44,547 nucleotides of DNA, taken from positions 1 to 44,547 of the forward strand of contig NZ_JABAIK010000025.1 in NCBI RefSeq assembly GCF_012641465.1. Reading direction: 5' to 3'. The stretch comes from Vibrio agarilyticus. GTDB lineage: Bacteria; Pseudomonadota; Gammaproteobacteria; Enterobacterales; Vibrionaceae. The notes beneath the pieces are model-generated. The model did no database searches, was not told the DNA's origin, and saw only the letters and a list, made by a program, of their open reading frames with translations. Position 1 is the stretch's first letter. Each line of letters opens with the position of its first letter. A program made the translations under genes and the position numbers. Shown one piece after another: positions 16,082-25,553 of this stretch.

Positions 16082-18479
16082 ACTCACACACATTACTTCG
16101 GTGGCGCAAACTGAGCCTCAGCTGCAACATGGCGCGGTCGGTCAGTCTCATCGCCATGAAAGCGCCGCAAAACAGAGCAGCGGCGAAGCGCAATTTATTG
16201 ATGATCATCCGATGCCTCGCGGTGCTCTTCACGCGGCAGTTGTCGTCAGTGAGATTGCAAAAGGCATTATTAGTCAAATAGATATCAGCGCAGTCGAGGC
16301 CGCCGAAGGTGTGGTGCAAGTACTGACATTTGATGATATTCCCGGCGAAACCGACATTGGCCCCATCCTCAAAGGCGATCCTTTACTCTCTGATGGTTCC
16401 ATTCACTACCACGGCCAACCCATCGCACTGGTATTGGCACGCACTCACCGCCAAGCATGGCAGGCGGCCAAATTGGCGCACATTGACTATCAGGCGCAGG
16501 CTGCGATAACTGGGGCTGACCACGCGCGTCACCAGCCGCACCTATTGCCCTCACGCCGTTTTACCGCCACTGAGATGCCTCATGACGCGCCGGTTTACAC
16601 CATAGATGGCAGCTTACAAATTGGTGGCCAAGAGCATTTTTATCTCGAGGGCCAAATTAGCCTTGCCGAGCGCACTGAAGATGGCGGCATTTTTGTCCGT
16701 AGCTCAAGTCAGCATCCCACTGAGGTACAAACCTTGGTTGCAGAAGTATTAAATCTGCCCTTTCATTTGGTCACGGTTGACATGCGGCGCATGGGTGGTG
16801 GTTTTGGCGGTAAAGAGTCTCAAGCTGCACAATGGGCCTGCCTTGCCGCGCTGGGCGCTTTTCATACAGGCAAAGCGGTGAAGTTACGCCTACCGCGCAG
16901 TGTCGACATGTCGATAACCGGCAAACGCCACCCTTTTTACAGCCATTATCAATTAACCGCAGACAAAGACGGACAGCTGCTGAGTGCCAATATTGAACTT
17001 AACGGCTTATGCGGTCATTCAGCGGATCTTTCTGGCGCCATTGTTGATCGCGCTATGTTTCACAGTGATAACGCGTACTGCCTTGGTAACGCGCACATCG
17101 TTGGCAATCGGCTAAAAACCGACACCGTGAGCCACACCGCGTATCGCGGTTTTGGTGGCCCACAGGGCATGATAACCATTGAAAAAGCGATGCAGGCACT
17201 GAGCATTCATACTGGCCTTGACGCGCTAGAGTTACGACGCAAGAACCTTTATCGCCAAGGGCGCAACACCACGCCGTACGCGATGGAAGTCGAGCAAACC
17301 GAGACCATAAAAACGGTGATGGACCAGCTTGCTGTCTCGGCAGAGTATGCCAAACGACGCCAACACATTGAGAAGTGGAACCGAGATAACCCAGTGTTAA
17401 AAAAAGGGCTCGCCCTCACTCCGGTTAAATTTGGCATCTCGTTTACCGCGACTCACCTCAATCAAGCTGGCGCATTGATACACATCTATACCGACGGCAG
17501 TGTTCAGGTCTCTCATGGTGGTACTGAAATGGGCCAAGGCCTGCATACCAAAATTCAGCAAATTGTCGCTCAGACGCTCAGTATTCCGATAGAAAAAGTC
17601 CTCGTCACCTCAACACGTACTGACAAAGTCCCCAACAGCTCACCCACAGCGGCCTCGTCAGGAGCCGATCTTAATGGCATGGCCGCTCACAATGCCGCGC
17701 TCATTTTGCGCGAGCGACTGCTTAATTTTGCTAAAGAACACTATTTAACCGAAGCGGTTGAAATCACACACGGTAAGGTGCAAATCGGTGACACTCAGCT
17801 CGATTGGGGCGAGTTAGTACAACAAGCGTATCTGGCTCGCGTCTCGCTCTCTAGCAGCGGTTTCTATAAAACCCCAAAAATTTGGTTCGACATGGAAAAA
17901 TCCGTTGGGCGCCCGTTTTTCTATTTTTCCATCGGGGCGTCGTGCTCGGAAGTAACCATTGACACTCTCACCGGAGAAATGCGTCTGGAGCGGGTTGATA
18001 TTCTTCACGATGTTGGCAATAGCTTAAACCCAGCGATTGATATTGGACAAATTGAAGGCGCGTTTATTCAAGGTGCGGGTTGGCTTACCACTGAAGAGCT
18101 GGTGTGGAATGAGCAAGGCGTACTTTTGAGCAACAGCCCGATGAATTACAAAATTCCGACCATAGGGGACTATCCCCAAGAGATGCACATCGCGCTGTAT
18201 GACAAAGCCAATCCGGAGCACAGCATTTACCGCTCCAAAGCGGTGGGGGAGCCGCCCTTTATGCATGGGATCAGCGTTTGGTGTGCCATTTATGATGCCA
18301 TCGCATCAATTAGCAACCATCAAATTGAACCCACTTTGCACGCTCCTGCGACCGGAGAGCAAATATTAAACGCCTGTGAGGCGCAACGCGCCGCACTGCA
18401 AAATCAGTTGGATGCTGCCACAGTGAGCGACGTTGATGCGCACCTAGATAGAAAAACTCAGGAGGTTCAAGATGCTTAA
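16074..18479 (+). CDS. xdhB: Xanthine dehydrogenase molybdopterin-binding subunit
   Basis: An 801-residue catalytic subunit that oxidises hypoxanthine and xanthine to urate at a molybdenum cofactor. Motifs include RRMGGGFGGKESQA (cofactor and substrate side, about 240), AYRGFGGPQG (about 360), GTEMGQGLHTK (about 480), and the C-terminal AVGEPPFMHGISV, which carries the catalytic Glu. The length is normal for a two-subunit bacterial enzyme. It overlaps xdhA upstream and xdhC downstream by 8 bases each (ATGCGTAG and ATGCTTAA), a coupled arrangement. Confidence 0.96.
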   Translation: MRRLTHITSVAQTEPQLQHGAVGQSHRHESAAKQSSGEAQFIDDHPMPRGALHAAVVVSEIAKGIISQIDISAVEAAEGVVQVLTFDDIPGETDIGPILKGDPLLSDGSIHYHGQPIALVLARTHRQAWQAAKLAHIDYQAQAAITGADHARHQPHLLPSRRFTATEMPHDAPVYTIDGSLQIGGQEHFYLEGQISLAERTEDGGIFVRSSSQHPTEVQTLVAEVLNLPFHLVTVDMRRMGGGFGGKESQAAQWACLAALGAFHTGKAVKLRLPRSVDMSITGKRHPFYSHYQLTADKDGQLLSANIELNGLCGHSADLSGAIVDRAMFHSDNAYCLGNAHIVGNRLKTDTVSHTAYRGFGGPQGMITIEKAMQALSIHTGLDALELRRKNLYRQGRNTTPYAMEVEQTETIKTVMDQLAVSAEYAKRRQHIEKWNRDNPVLKKGLALTPVKFGISFTATHLNQAGALIHIYTDGSVQVSHGGTEMGQGLHTKIQQIVAQTLSIPIEKVLVTSTRTDKVPNSSPTAASSGADLNGMAAHNAALILRERLLNFAKEHYLTEAVEITHGKVQIGDTQLDWGELVQQAYLARVSLSSSGFYKTPKIWFDMEKSVGRPFFYFSIGASCSEVTIDTLTGEMRLERVDILHDVGNSLNPAIDIGQIEGAFIQGAGWLTTEELVWNEQGVLLSNSPMNYKIPTIGDYPQEMHIALYDKANPEHSIYRSKAVGEPPFMHGISVWCAIYDAIASISNHQIEPTLHAPATGEQILNACEAQRAALQNQLDAATVSDVDAHLDRKTQEVQDA

Positions 18480-19461
18480 CGATGCGTTAACTCAATCACT
18501 TGGACGTCATGGTGAGCTAAACTGGCTCAATGCCTGTCATGCGTTAAGTCAAACTGGCGAACCCTATTGCCTTGTCACCGTGCTGGCAGATGTCGGCTCC
18601 GTGCCGCGAGCGCGTGGGACCAAAATGGTGATCACGCCGCAAAGTCAGTACGACACGCTGGGAGGCGGCAATCTCGAATATCAAGTCATTGCTCAAGCGC
18701 GCGAAGGGTTGGCACAAGGAAACACAACGCCTCAGGTTGAACGGTTTTCATTGGCGGCCGATCTAGGACAATGTTGTGGCGGCGGTGTACAGGTGCTCTT
18801 TGAGTTTATGCAAACCCACTTGCCGAAAGTGGCGATATTTGGCGCCGGCCATGTCAGCCAAGCGCTTATCACCATTTTGTCTCAGCTTCCGTGCCATATT
18901 AGTGTGATTGATAACCGTCCTGACTGGCTTGAGCGGTGCAATAACCAGCATAACACCATGCAACCTAACAACATTCAAAATGGCCATATTGCTACCCACT
19001 GCGTCGAATCGCCAAAGACATGGGTCGAGCAGCTAGCCAAAGAGAGTCATGTGGTGGTGATGACACAAGATCATCAGCTCGATTTTGAAATTGTGCGATT
19101 GGCGTTAGAGCGCGGCGATCTGCCGTTTATTGGCCTGATTGGCTCGGCCGGCAAAAACCAGCGCTTTCGTTTTCGCCTCAAAGAACAGCTTCAAGCGCCA
19201 GAGCGCCTCGACGCGCTCACCTGCCCGATTGGTCACCCCGATATTAAGGGAAAACTGCCGATGCAGGTGGCGGTTTCTATCGCCGCGCAACTGATGAGTC
19301 AATTTGACGCATTAACCACTGCTGATGCCACTCAAGAACAGGCTTTAGCTCAAGAGAATGAACGTCAGTGGCGCCACACAAGCACCTTAGCCAAAACGCT
19401 TCAAACATTTTCTGCCGCGCCACAACCGCAAGCAAAAGCCATACGAGAGGAGGTGAAATGA
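18472..19461 (+). CDS. xdhC: Xanthine dehydrogenase accessory protein
   Basis: A 329-residue cytoplasmic chaperone that binds molybdenum cofactor, helps to sulfurate it and inserts it into XdhB. The N-terminal domain has VTVLADVGSVPRARGTKMV and the Cys pair GQCCGGGVQV (about residue 103). The Rossmann-like C-terminal domain has VAIFGAGHVSQAL and IGLIGSAGKNQRF. The last 60 residues, rich in Gln and Ala, extend past the usual core. It overlaps xdhB by 8 bases and uraD by 4. Confidence 0.95.
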   Translation: MLNDALTQSLGRHGELNWLNACHALSQTGEPYCLVTVLADVGSVPRARGTKMVITPQSQYDTLGGGNLEYQVIAQAREGLAQGNTTPQVERFSLAADLGQCCGGGVQVLFEFMQTHLPKVAIFGAGHVSQALITILSQLPCHISVIDNRPDWLERCNNQHNTMQPNNIQNGHIATHCVESPKTWVEQLAKESHVVVMTQDHQLDFEIVRLALERGDLPFIGLIGSAGKNQRFRFRLKEQLQAPERLDALTCPIGHPDIKGKLPMQVAVSIAAQLMSQFDALTTADATQEQALAQENERQWRHTSTLAKTLQTFSAAPQPQAKAIREEVK

Positions 19462-19955
19462 CCGTATCTGCTACTTCACATTCAATACCATTAACGGGCA
19501 ATCAATTGGCTCAAATTTGTACCAGCGTTCGCTGGCAACAAGCGATGCAGGCGCAAGCACCCTTTCACTCTCATAAGGCGCTAACAGATGCTGCGGACAG
19601 TGCGTTTGATCAATTAGACGAGCCAGATTGGCTCGAGGCATTTTATGGTCACCCTATGATAGGCGATTTGCACACCCTGCGCGCCAAATATTCCCAAGGG
19701 GCTGCGCTTAGTCAAAGTGAGCAAGCGAGCATTGCTGGGGCAAGTGACGCTGTGCTTACGTCGCTGCTTGAACTCAATCAGCGTTATCTGAAAAAGTTTG
19801 GCTTTATTTTTATCGTTTTCGCCAGTGATAAATCAGCCAGCGAGATGCTAAACCTGCTGACACACCGCATTTCACTTTCACGCTCTCAAGAGCTAAAAAA
19901 CGCCGCGTTGGAGCAACGCAAAATCAGTCATCACCGCATGGAGAGCTACCGATGA
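19458..19955 (+). CDS. uraD: 2-oxo-4-hydroxy-4-carboxy-5-ureidoimidazoline (OHCU) decarboxylase
   Basis: A 165-residue enzyme that decarboxylates OHCU to S-allantoin, the third step from urate. The catalytic His is His65 in the motif HPMIGD, followed by the conserved SEQASIAGA and LNQRYLKKFGFIFIV segments. The start at 19458 has an excellent site, GGAGG with 5 nt spacing, and shares ATGA with the xdhC stop; a longer in-frame start at 19368 is rejected. It overlaps uraH by 4 bases. Confidence 0.94.
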   Translation: MTVSATSHSIPLTGNQLAQICTSVRWQQAMQAQAPFHSHKALTDAADSAFDQLDEPDWLEAFYGHPMIGDLHTLRAKYSQGAALSQSEQASIAGASDAVLTSLLELNQRYLKKFGFIFIVFASDKSASEMLNLLTHRISLSRSQELKNAALEQRKISHHRMESYR

Positions 19956-20314
19956 GCCAGCTAAGTTGTCACATACTCGATACCGCAAACGGCCAACCTG
20001 CGGCGGGGGTCCCCGTCTCCTTGCACCGTTATCCGCCAGCTCAATCTTCCCATGATGCGTTGGCAACACCAACGGTCAATACCGCGATTGAGCATGCCAC
20101 GACCGATAACGATGGGCGCGCTCGTTTTAGCGCCCGCCTCACACAAGGCGAAAGTTACACACTTCGGTTTGCAAGTGCAGACTATTGTCTGCGTCATTTT
20201 AATCAAGTGTTTTTCCCGCTGATTGAAGTGCATTTTTGCGCCGATGATCCGCGTCATTATCACATTCCTGTGCTGCTTTCACCTTACTCATACACCACTT
20301 ATCGAGGCAGTTGA
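19952..20314 (+). CDS. uraH: 5-hydroxyisourate hydrolase (transthyretin-like)
   Basis: A 120-residue enzyme that hydrolyses 5-hydroxyisourate to OHCU. It has the family start SCHILDTANGQPAAGVPVSL with the active-site His7, the HYHIPVLLSPYSYTTYRGS end, and the signature C-terminal YRGS. No signal peptide is seen, so it acts in the cytoplasm, between PuuD and UraD. There is a small His- and Thr-rich insertion near residues 30-45. ATGA couples it to uraD. Confidence 0.95.
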   Translation: MSQLSCHILDTANGQPAAGVPVSLHRYPPAQSSHDALATPTVNTAIEHATTDNDGRARFSARLTQGESYTLRFASADYCLRHFNQVFFPLIEVHFCADDPRHYHIPVLLSPYSYTTYRGS

Positions 20315-20316
20315 TT

Positions 20317-21753
20317 ATGATAAAACACTCCTCTCCTTTCGCTAGCGGCGCGGTGCAACGTTCGGTACATCGAGGCAGTATTTTGCATTTTCCAAAACGC
20401 ACCAACGCCCCTGAGTCTCACTACCAATATTTCAGTGATGGTGTGATGGTCATTGAAAATGGACGTATTCAGCATTTGGGCGAAGCACATGCCTTTTTTC
20501 AGCATCCCGATAACCAGCAGTTGCTCAATTACGGCGGCGTGGAAATGCACAAGGGACTACTGATCCCGGGCATGATTGATAGCCATGTGCATTTTCCTCA
20601 AATCGAGATGATCGCCAGCTATGGTAGTCAATTGCTGGAATGGCTCAATACCTATACCTTTCCTACCGAAACACAATTTGCAAATGAAGCGTATGCCAAA
20701 GCGCAAGCGGCCTTTTTTCTCGACCAGTTGATGGCGCATGGCACCACCACCGCCAGCGTCTTTGCTACGGTACATTCTCAATCCGTGGATGCGTTTTTTA
20801 GCGCGGCAGAAACATTAGACGCCCGCATGATTTGCGGCAAAGTGATGATGGACCGCTTTTGCCCCGCGGAATTACAAGATACCCCCGAGCAGAGCTACCG
20901 CGATAGCAAGGCACTTATCGAGCGCTGGCATCACCGTGGCCGCGCCATGTATGCAATCACGCCACGTTTTGCGCCCACCAGCACGCCAGAGCAATTGGCT
21001 AAAGCCGGACAGCTTGCTAATGAACATCCCGACACCTTTATTCAAACCCATCTTAGCGAGAATCTAGGAGAAGTTGCGTGGGTGCGTGAGCTCTATCCTG
21101 AGAGCCAAGATTACCTGAGCGTTTATCAAGCGCACGATCTGGTGCGCGACCGCGCGTTGTTTGGTCATGCAATACATCTCGACGCTCGCGAGTATCAGGC
21201 ACTTGCAGCCAGTGGCGCGAGCATCAGCTTTTGCCCTTCTTCCAATCTGTTTCTTGGCAGTGGCCTGTTTGACTATCAACGCGCCAAAACCGAAGGCATT
21301 CCAGTCGCGATTGCCTCTGATGTCGGCGCTGGCACCAGTCTGAGCCTTTTTGCCAATCAAGCCGACGCGTACAAAGTCTGCCAACTGCAAAATACCCCAC
21401 TCAACCCCTTTGAATCGCTCTACCTCTGCACCCAAGGGGCAGCGGCTGCTATGGGCATTGATCACTTAGTTGGTAACTTGAACCCCGGCAGCGAAGCCGA
21501 TTTTATCGAACTGGATTTAATGGCATCGCCCATGCTGCAACAGCGCCTGCTGCGCTGCAAAACCTTACGCGAACAACTTTTTGCCATTATCACACTCAGC
21601 GACGAACGCATTATTGAGCGCACGTATGTGTGTGGCAAAGCGGTTTATCACAAACACGCAAATAAAAAATTCGAACATAAAAAACAAGGAAGTCAATTAT
21701 GTGGCCACAACTCTATGAATGGATTGCGTTATTCATCAAATGGTTTCATGTGA
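20317..21753 (+). CDS. guaD: Guanine deaminase
   Basis: A 478-residue amidohydrolase that converts guanine to xanthine and ammonia, feeding XdhAB. Metal ligands are in IDSHVHFPQ (His90 and His92), the later His in THLSENLGEV and GHAIHL, and Asp in ASDVGAGTS. The ATG at 20317 has GAGG 9 nt upstream; a TTG at 20311 is possible but too close to it. The reading frame passes through the puuD start and ends 55 bases inside puuD. The last 18 residues (LCGHNSMNGLRYSSNGFM) are therefore encoded by puuD sequence in another frame and are not typical of the family. Confidence 0.94.
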   Translation: MIKHSSPFASGAVQRSVHRGSILHFPKRTNAPESHYQYFSDGVMVIENGRIQHLGEAHAFFQHPDNQQLLNYGGVEMHKGLLIPGMIDSHVHFPQIEMIASYGSQLLEWLNTYTFPTETQFANEAYAKAQAAFFLDQLMAHGTTTASVFATVHSQSVDAFFSAAETLDARMICGKVMMDRFCPAELQDTPEQSYRDSKALIERWHHRGRAMYAITPRFAPTSTPEQLAKAGQLANEHPDTFIQTHLSENLGEVAWVRELYPESQDYLSVYQAHDLVRDRALFGHAIHLDAREYQALAASGASISFCPSSNLFLGSGLFDYQRAKTEGIPVAIASDVGAGTSLSLFANQADAYKVCQLQNTPLNPFESLYLCTQGAAAAMGIDHLVGNLNPGSEADFIELDLMASPMLQQRLLRCKTLREQLFAIITLSDERIIERTYVCGKAVYHKHANKKFEHKKQGSQLCGHNSMNGLRYSSNGFM

Positions 21754-23030
21754 TCTGCGGTGTTGCATGGATAGGGGCGAGCTTTTATTTCACCTGGTTA
21801 GATAACAGCCTAGAAACACCGCCTAAATGGAAAAAAGATCGTGGCATCAAAGGCGACTTATGGGCGGTCCATGGCGGCGGTTTCTATGAGGTGGCCAAAT
21901 ATCAAGTTGGCCCGAAAACGATGCCACAAAATCTGCACTGGTTTAAATGGGAAGCCTACACCACATGGCTTACCGGCACGGCGCTCCTCATCTGGATGTA
22001 CTACTTTAACGCCCAAGCTTATCTTATCGACCCTCGCATCTTGGTTCTCACCAGCGCTGAAGCAATAACGCTTGGAATTGCTGGTGTCATCAGCGGTGTA
22101 CTGTGTTATGAATGGCTGCTTCGCTCACCTTTGGCAAATTCCCGTACGCTCTTTGTGGTCAGTTTAGTGACGCTGGGAGGGCTATTTTTCTATGGCTTTA
22201 GCCATGTTTTCAGTGGTCGCGGCGCGTTTATCCACATGGGCGTTTTGCTCGGCTCAATCATGGTCAACAATGTGTTTTACAAGATCATTCCCGGCCAACG
22301 AAAAATGGTGGCTCAAGTCGCCGCTGGCGAGCCCGTTGACCCCGCGCCCGGTTTGGAAGGAAAAAAACGTTCAATTCACAATAACTACCTAACCCTGCCC
22401 GTCATTTTTTTAATGATCAGCAACCATTACCCGATGATATACCAGCACCAATACAACTGGCTTGTGGCGCTTATCATCATGCTAATCAGCGCCGGCGCGC
22501 GTCACTATTTCAACTTAAAGCATTCCGGTCAGCATCGACCAATGGTATTAATCAGTAGTGCGGCGGCAATGGGCGTTCTTGCGGTGGTAGTAAGCTGGCC
22601 AATGACGCGCTCAGCGCCCACGCCCGCAATAGTGTCATCGTCGGCATCAAAAGCTGCACCGCCTGCATCAGAGGCCACCACTCAAACCAAAGCGCAAATC
22701 ACACCATCGCAAGAGAGCCTCGAGTTGGTGAACATGGCAAATACCGACAGCATTGAGCAGCAAGTGATGACCATCGTTAAGACACGCTGCAGCACTTGTC
22801 ACAGTGTCACGCCTTCGGATGACGTGTTCACCATGGCCCCTGCAGGCGCCACATTTGACAATTGGCAAGATATTGAGCGTTGGTCGGGTCGCATTATTGC
22901 GCGCACGGTCGACAGCGCCGACATGCCGTTTCTCAACAAAACAGAAATGACCTTAGAAGAGCGCGATACACTCAAACGCCTTCTATACCCAAGTGACCTC
23001 AAGATGCTGGATTCAGAGCCGGCTCACTGA
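21699..23030 (+). CDS. puuD: Membrane urate hydroxylase PuuD with C-terminal cytochrome c domain
   Basis: A 443-residue inner-membrane enzyme that hydroxylates urate to 5-hydroxyisourate, in place of soluble uricase. The N-terminal 300 residues have about eight membrane helices and the family pattern WIGASFYFTWLDNSLE and WAVHGGGFYEV. After a Ser-, Ala- and Thr-rich linker, a cytochrome c domain carries the heme motif CSTCH at 364-368, with Met near 400-405 as candidate second ligand. The start at 21699 has AAGGAAG 6 nt upstream. The last 14 residues, from YPSDLKMLD on, and the stop codon lie inside a type B repeat that begins at 22984. Confidence 0.95.
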   Translation: MWPQLYEWIALFIKWFHVICGVAWIGASFYFTWLDNSLETPPKWKKDRGIKGDLWAVHGGGFYEVAKYQVGPKTMPQNLHWFKWEAYTTWLTGTALLIWMYYFNAQAYLIDPRILVLTSAEAITLGIAGVISGVLCYEWLLRSPLANSRTLFVVSLVTLGGLFFYGFSHVFSGRGAFIHMGVLLGSIMVNNVFYKIIPGQRKMVAQVAAGEPVDPAPGLEGKKRSIHNNYLTLPVIFLMISNHYPMIYQHQYNWLVALIIMLISAGARHYFNLKHSGQHRPMVLISSAAAMGVLAVVVSWPMTRSAPTPAIVSSSASKAAPPASEATTQTKAQITPSQESLELVNMANTDSIEQQVMTIVKTRCSTCHSVTPSDDVFTMAPAGATFDNWQDIERWSGRIIARTVDSADMPFLNKTEMTLEERDTLKRLLYPSDLKMLDSEPAH

Positions 23031-23265
23031 GCTGAGAGCAAGGCAAACAACGCAGCGAAATAGCGAGTCTATTTTCAAGTTGTTTAACACCGCTATCGGT
23101 TCAGTGATTGGCTCCCAAGGGGCCCTATTGGTTATAAACAAGGTCTTGGCTCATCAGCTTTGTTGACGATTTTCGATTGAGAACCACTCAATCTTCAAAT
23201 CCTCGCCTCACTGACAAACCAAGTCATTCTCGCTGAACCATGCATCTTGAGGTTACTTGGGTATA
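22984..23265 (+). repeat. Full-length type B palindromic repeat
   Basis: A 282-base element starting TATACCCAAGTGACCTCAAG and ending CTTGAGGTTACTTGGGTATA, which are near-perfect inverted ends of about 24 bases. The interior matches the copy at 42460-42750 in reverse orientation. The left 47 bases are the coding end of puuD. No open frame for a transposase exists inside, so it behaves like a non-autonomous, MITE-like element. Confidence 0.9.
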
Positions 23266-23510
23266 CACTCACTATTTGTATGTTTATATGATTATGAGAT
23301 CACATTCTTACTCACGCAAAAGTGCAGCTCTCTCGTATGCACAAATGCGAATATCCAACTGAATTTGTGACACTATTATTAGTTTCGACCTAACAATTGA
23401 TTACTTTGTGACTTAGATCATCGTGCGTAACATTTCGGTTTGCCGCCAAATTTTATTTGTCTAACAATAACACCATTAAACTTACCCACGTGACGAAAGA
23501 GAACAAGGAT
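23266..23510. other. Intergenic promoter region of the lipoprotein gene
   Basis: An AT-rich stretch between the type B repeat and the lipoprotein start. It holds the Crp-like site at 23407-23422 and no gene that I can support. Confidence 0.5.
23407..23422 (+). promoter_or_regulatory. Candidate CRP site before the lipoprotein gene
   Basis: TGTGACTTAGATCATC matches 12 of 16 positions of the CRP optimum TGTGATCTAGATCACA. It lies about 90 bases upstream of the start at 23511, a plausible activator position for a carbohydrate gene. Confidence 0.5.
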
Positions 23511-25271
23511 ATGAACATTTCAAAAGTTGCTGCTGCAGTTGCACTCTCTACCGGTTTGCTTTTTGGTTGTGATGGCTATACTCTGCCATCAGAAGACCCC
23601 ACACCACAATTACCCGATGAACCAAGCTCACTTCTTGAAGGCGGTTATTGGCAAATCGCTCAGCAAGCTAGTCCTACTACTATGTCTGCTGCCGATTTGC
23701 CAAACGTGTATGTTTTCGATAATGGTACGCAAAGATATTATTATGACGATAAAACCCCTGGCGTTTATGAAGTCAAAACTGCAACATATGAAGAAAATCT
23801 AGATGCTGAAACACTTAAATTTACCTTCTATGACAGTGATCTGAATGGCATAGAATTAGATGATCATTACAGCGTAGAAAACGGTGCATTCTCCATGCCT
23901 AACCTCAACGTGCCTTTAACAGGCAGTGATGAGGCAGATAACGCAGATGTTAAACAGGCGGTTATCGATGCGAACAAGGATTCTGGCGTCAATAATGCAG
24001 TTAACATCCTTGATACCCTTGGCGGTGATGGCGGTGATACTGGTGAAATGCGCCTCAAATTGGCTGAGGGTTCTGATGTTGAAAGTATTGCAAGCGGTAA
24101 ACTGACCGTAGACTTCATCTACCAAGAAGATGCTGATACGGCGCAAGATGCCGATGACACGGGTGATAACGCTTACATCTCCTTCTATGCTCAAGCGGAA
24201 AAGAACGCGAACCTTCACGGTGAAGTCATATTTGAACACAACAAAATCAAATACCGCGACAGCGACAGCGTGATGCAATACGCAAAAGATCCTGAGACGG
24301 GTGAAGATGCTACCTTTACGCCAGGTGAAGAGTTAGAAGTTGAAGCCAACTGGGGACCTGAAACGTTTTCGTTCTCAGTGAACGGCGTTGAATACGCAAA
24401 AGACATTACTGTGGCTGACGGCACCGCTGTGAAAACCGTTGCGCTTCGCCTTGGCGATAATGGCAACACCACCAACTACGAAGTGGTCGCGGATAACTTA
24501 AAAATCTATTCACACGACACTGAAGCGGATACATTGGTATTTGAAGATGATTTCGATAGCCGCGCCGTTGGCACTGTTCTAACCAGCAGCCCATACAGTT
24601 CAAATGGTTCACAGGCAACTGTTATTACTGTTTCAGGTGAAGCGCCAACGCCAGATCCAGAAGAACCAACAGATCCTGAAACGCCAGCAGTAACGGATGA
24701 TTTTGAGTCGTATACCCTTGATACCACAATTGTTTCACCATGGGAAACGCCTAACGTAGATGGTAGTACACTTTTGGCAGAAGTTGTTTTAGATTCATCT
24801 ATTTCAGATTCAAAAATCCTGCATTTGGCAGACCTAAGCACCGCAAACAAGCCGTTTGCAACTCGTGAATTTACAGATGGTCCAGCAACCGCTGGCTCTG
24901 TTACGATTGATGCTTATTTCCCATCAAGCAACGCTAAGTCAACGTACATCAATATCGGTAGTGGTAAAAATAACGCTGACCGTTATTTTGAGCTGAACCA
25001 ATCAGGCACATCACTGAAGTACGAAGCGGGCAGCGTCGATCCCGTGCTCACTACTATTGTGCAAGATAAATGGTACACCATCACATTAGCATGGACTGAA
25101 GCTGGAATGATTACTGTGTCAATCGATGGTGAAGTACTTACTACGGTTGATCAAGCAGACACTGGCCTTGACAGTTCAAATGTACCAAGCCAAATCACGC
25201 TATACAGTGGTGACAATTCAGGTGCAGCAAACCACTCTTACTTTGATAACCTAAAATCTGATCTGTTTTAA
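23511..25271 (+). CDS. Large lipoprotein with tandem jelly-roll-like modules
   Basis: A 586-residue lipoprotein. The signal MNISKVAAAVALSTGLLFGC ends in a lipobox with Cys20, and Asp follows at position 2 of the mature chain, a residue that in enterobacteria favours inner-membrane retention. A Pro- and Asp-rich spacer follows, then an N-terminal acidic module (about 40-365) and a C-terminal module (about 390-586) joined by a linker of the type PTPDPEEPTDPETP. Both modules contain FDSRAVG or DDFESYTLD and DNLKxxx segments typical of concanavalin-A/laminin-G-like folds found beside polysaccharide enzymes. I see no catalytic signature of alginate lyases (no R-SELR, QIH or YFKAG). A carbohydrate-binding role at the cell envelope is an inference from fold type and neighbours. 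Confidence 0.8.
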   Translation: MNISKVAAAVALSTGLLFGCDGYTLPSEDPTPQLPDEPSSLLEGGYWQIAQQASPTTMSAADLPNVYVFDNGTQRYYYDDKTPGVYEVKTATYEENLDAETLKFTFYDSDLNGIELDDHYSVENGAFSMPNLNVPLTGSDEADNADVKQAVIDANKDSGVNNAVNILDTLGGDGGDTGEMRLKLAEGSDVESIASGKLTVDFIYQEDADTAQDADDTGDNAYISFYAQAEKNANLHGEVIFEHNKIKYRDSDSVMQYAKDPETGEDATFTPGEELEVEANWGPETFSFSVNGVEYAKDITVADGTAVKTVALRLGDNGNTTNYEVVADNLKIYSHDTEADTLVFEDDFDSRAVGTVLTSSPYSSNGSQATVITVSGEAPTPDPEEPTDPETPAVTDDFESYTLDTTIVSPWETPNVDGSTLLAEVVLDSSISDSKILHLADLSTANKPFATREFTDGPATAGSVTIDAYFPSSNAKSTYINIGSGKNNADRYFELNQSGTSLKYEAGSVDPVLTTIVQDKWYTITLAWTEAGMITVSIDGEVLTTVDQADTGLDSSNVPSQITLYSGDNSGAANHSYFDNLKSDLF

Positions 25272-25301
25272 TCTGTGCCTCGCTGATTAAAACCCTCCCC
25301 C

Positions 25302-25332
25302 AAAAGGCCGACATTTCGTTGGCCTTTTTTTA
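25302..25332 (+). terminator. Rho-independent terminator after the lipoprotein gene
   Basis: AAAAGGCCGAC / GTTGGCCTTTT forms a stem with a 5-base loop followed by a T run, 30 bases after the stop at 25271. The A run before the stem makes it usable in the other direction too. Confidence 0.85.
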
Positions 25333-25339
25333 TCCTATA

Positions 25340-25480
25340 TATACCCGCCCTACTTGACGTTGCAGCGGTGCTGAGCGGCGCTCATAAACCTCATCACAGA
25401 GCGCATCTATGTTCATCACGATATATTCAGAGACTTTGTTCGCAGGTCGCCTACCTGCCCCTTTAAGTCGTTTGGGTATA
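25340..25480 (-). repeat. Type A palindromic repeat
   Basis: A 141-base reverse-orientation copy from TATACCCGCCCTACTTGACG to TAAGTCGTTTGGGTATA, with the inner words AAACCTCATCACA and GACTTTGTTCG. It lies between the convergent lipoprotein and AEC-carrier genes. Confidence 0.85.
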
Positions 25481-25530
25481 CCTAAGTAGCCTCAAGATGC
25501 ATGGATACTCAAGATGTATGGGAATGAGAT
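25477..25530 (+). repeat. Type B repeat fragment abutting a type A copy
   Basis: TATACCTAAGTAGCCTCAAG and a partly repeated ATGCATGGATACTCAAGATG follow directly, sharing TATA with the type A copy. The fragment shows the left end of type B with decay. Confidence 0.6.
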
Positions 25531-25553
25531 AAGCACAACAAACTCAGCACTGA

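Noticed and set aside
23511-25271. Alginate lyase call for the large lipoprotein
   Set aside because: The expected lyase motifs are absent; only binding-type modules are seen.
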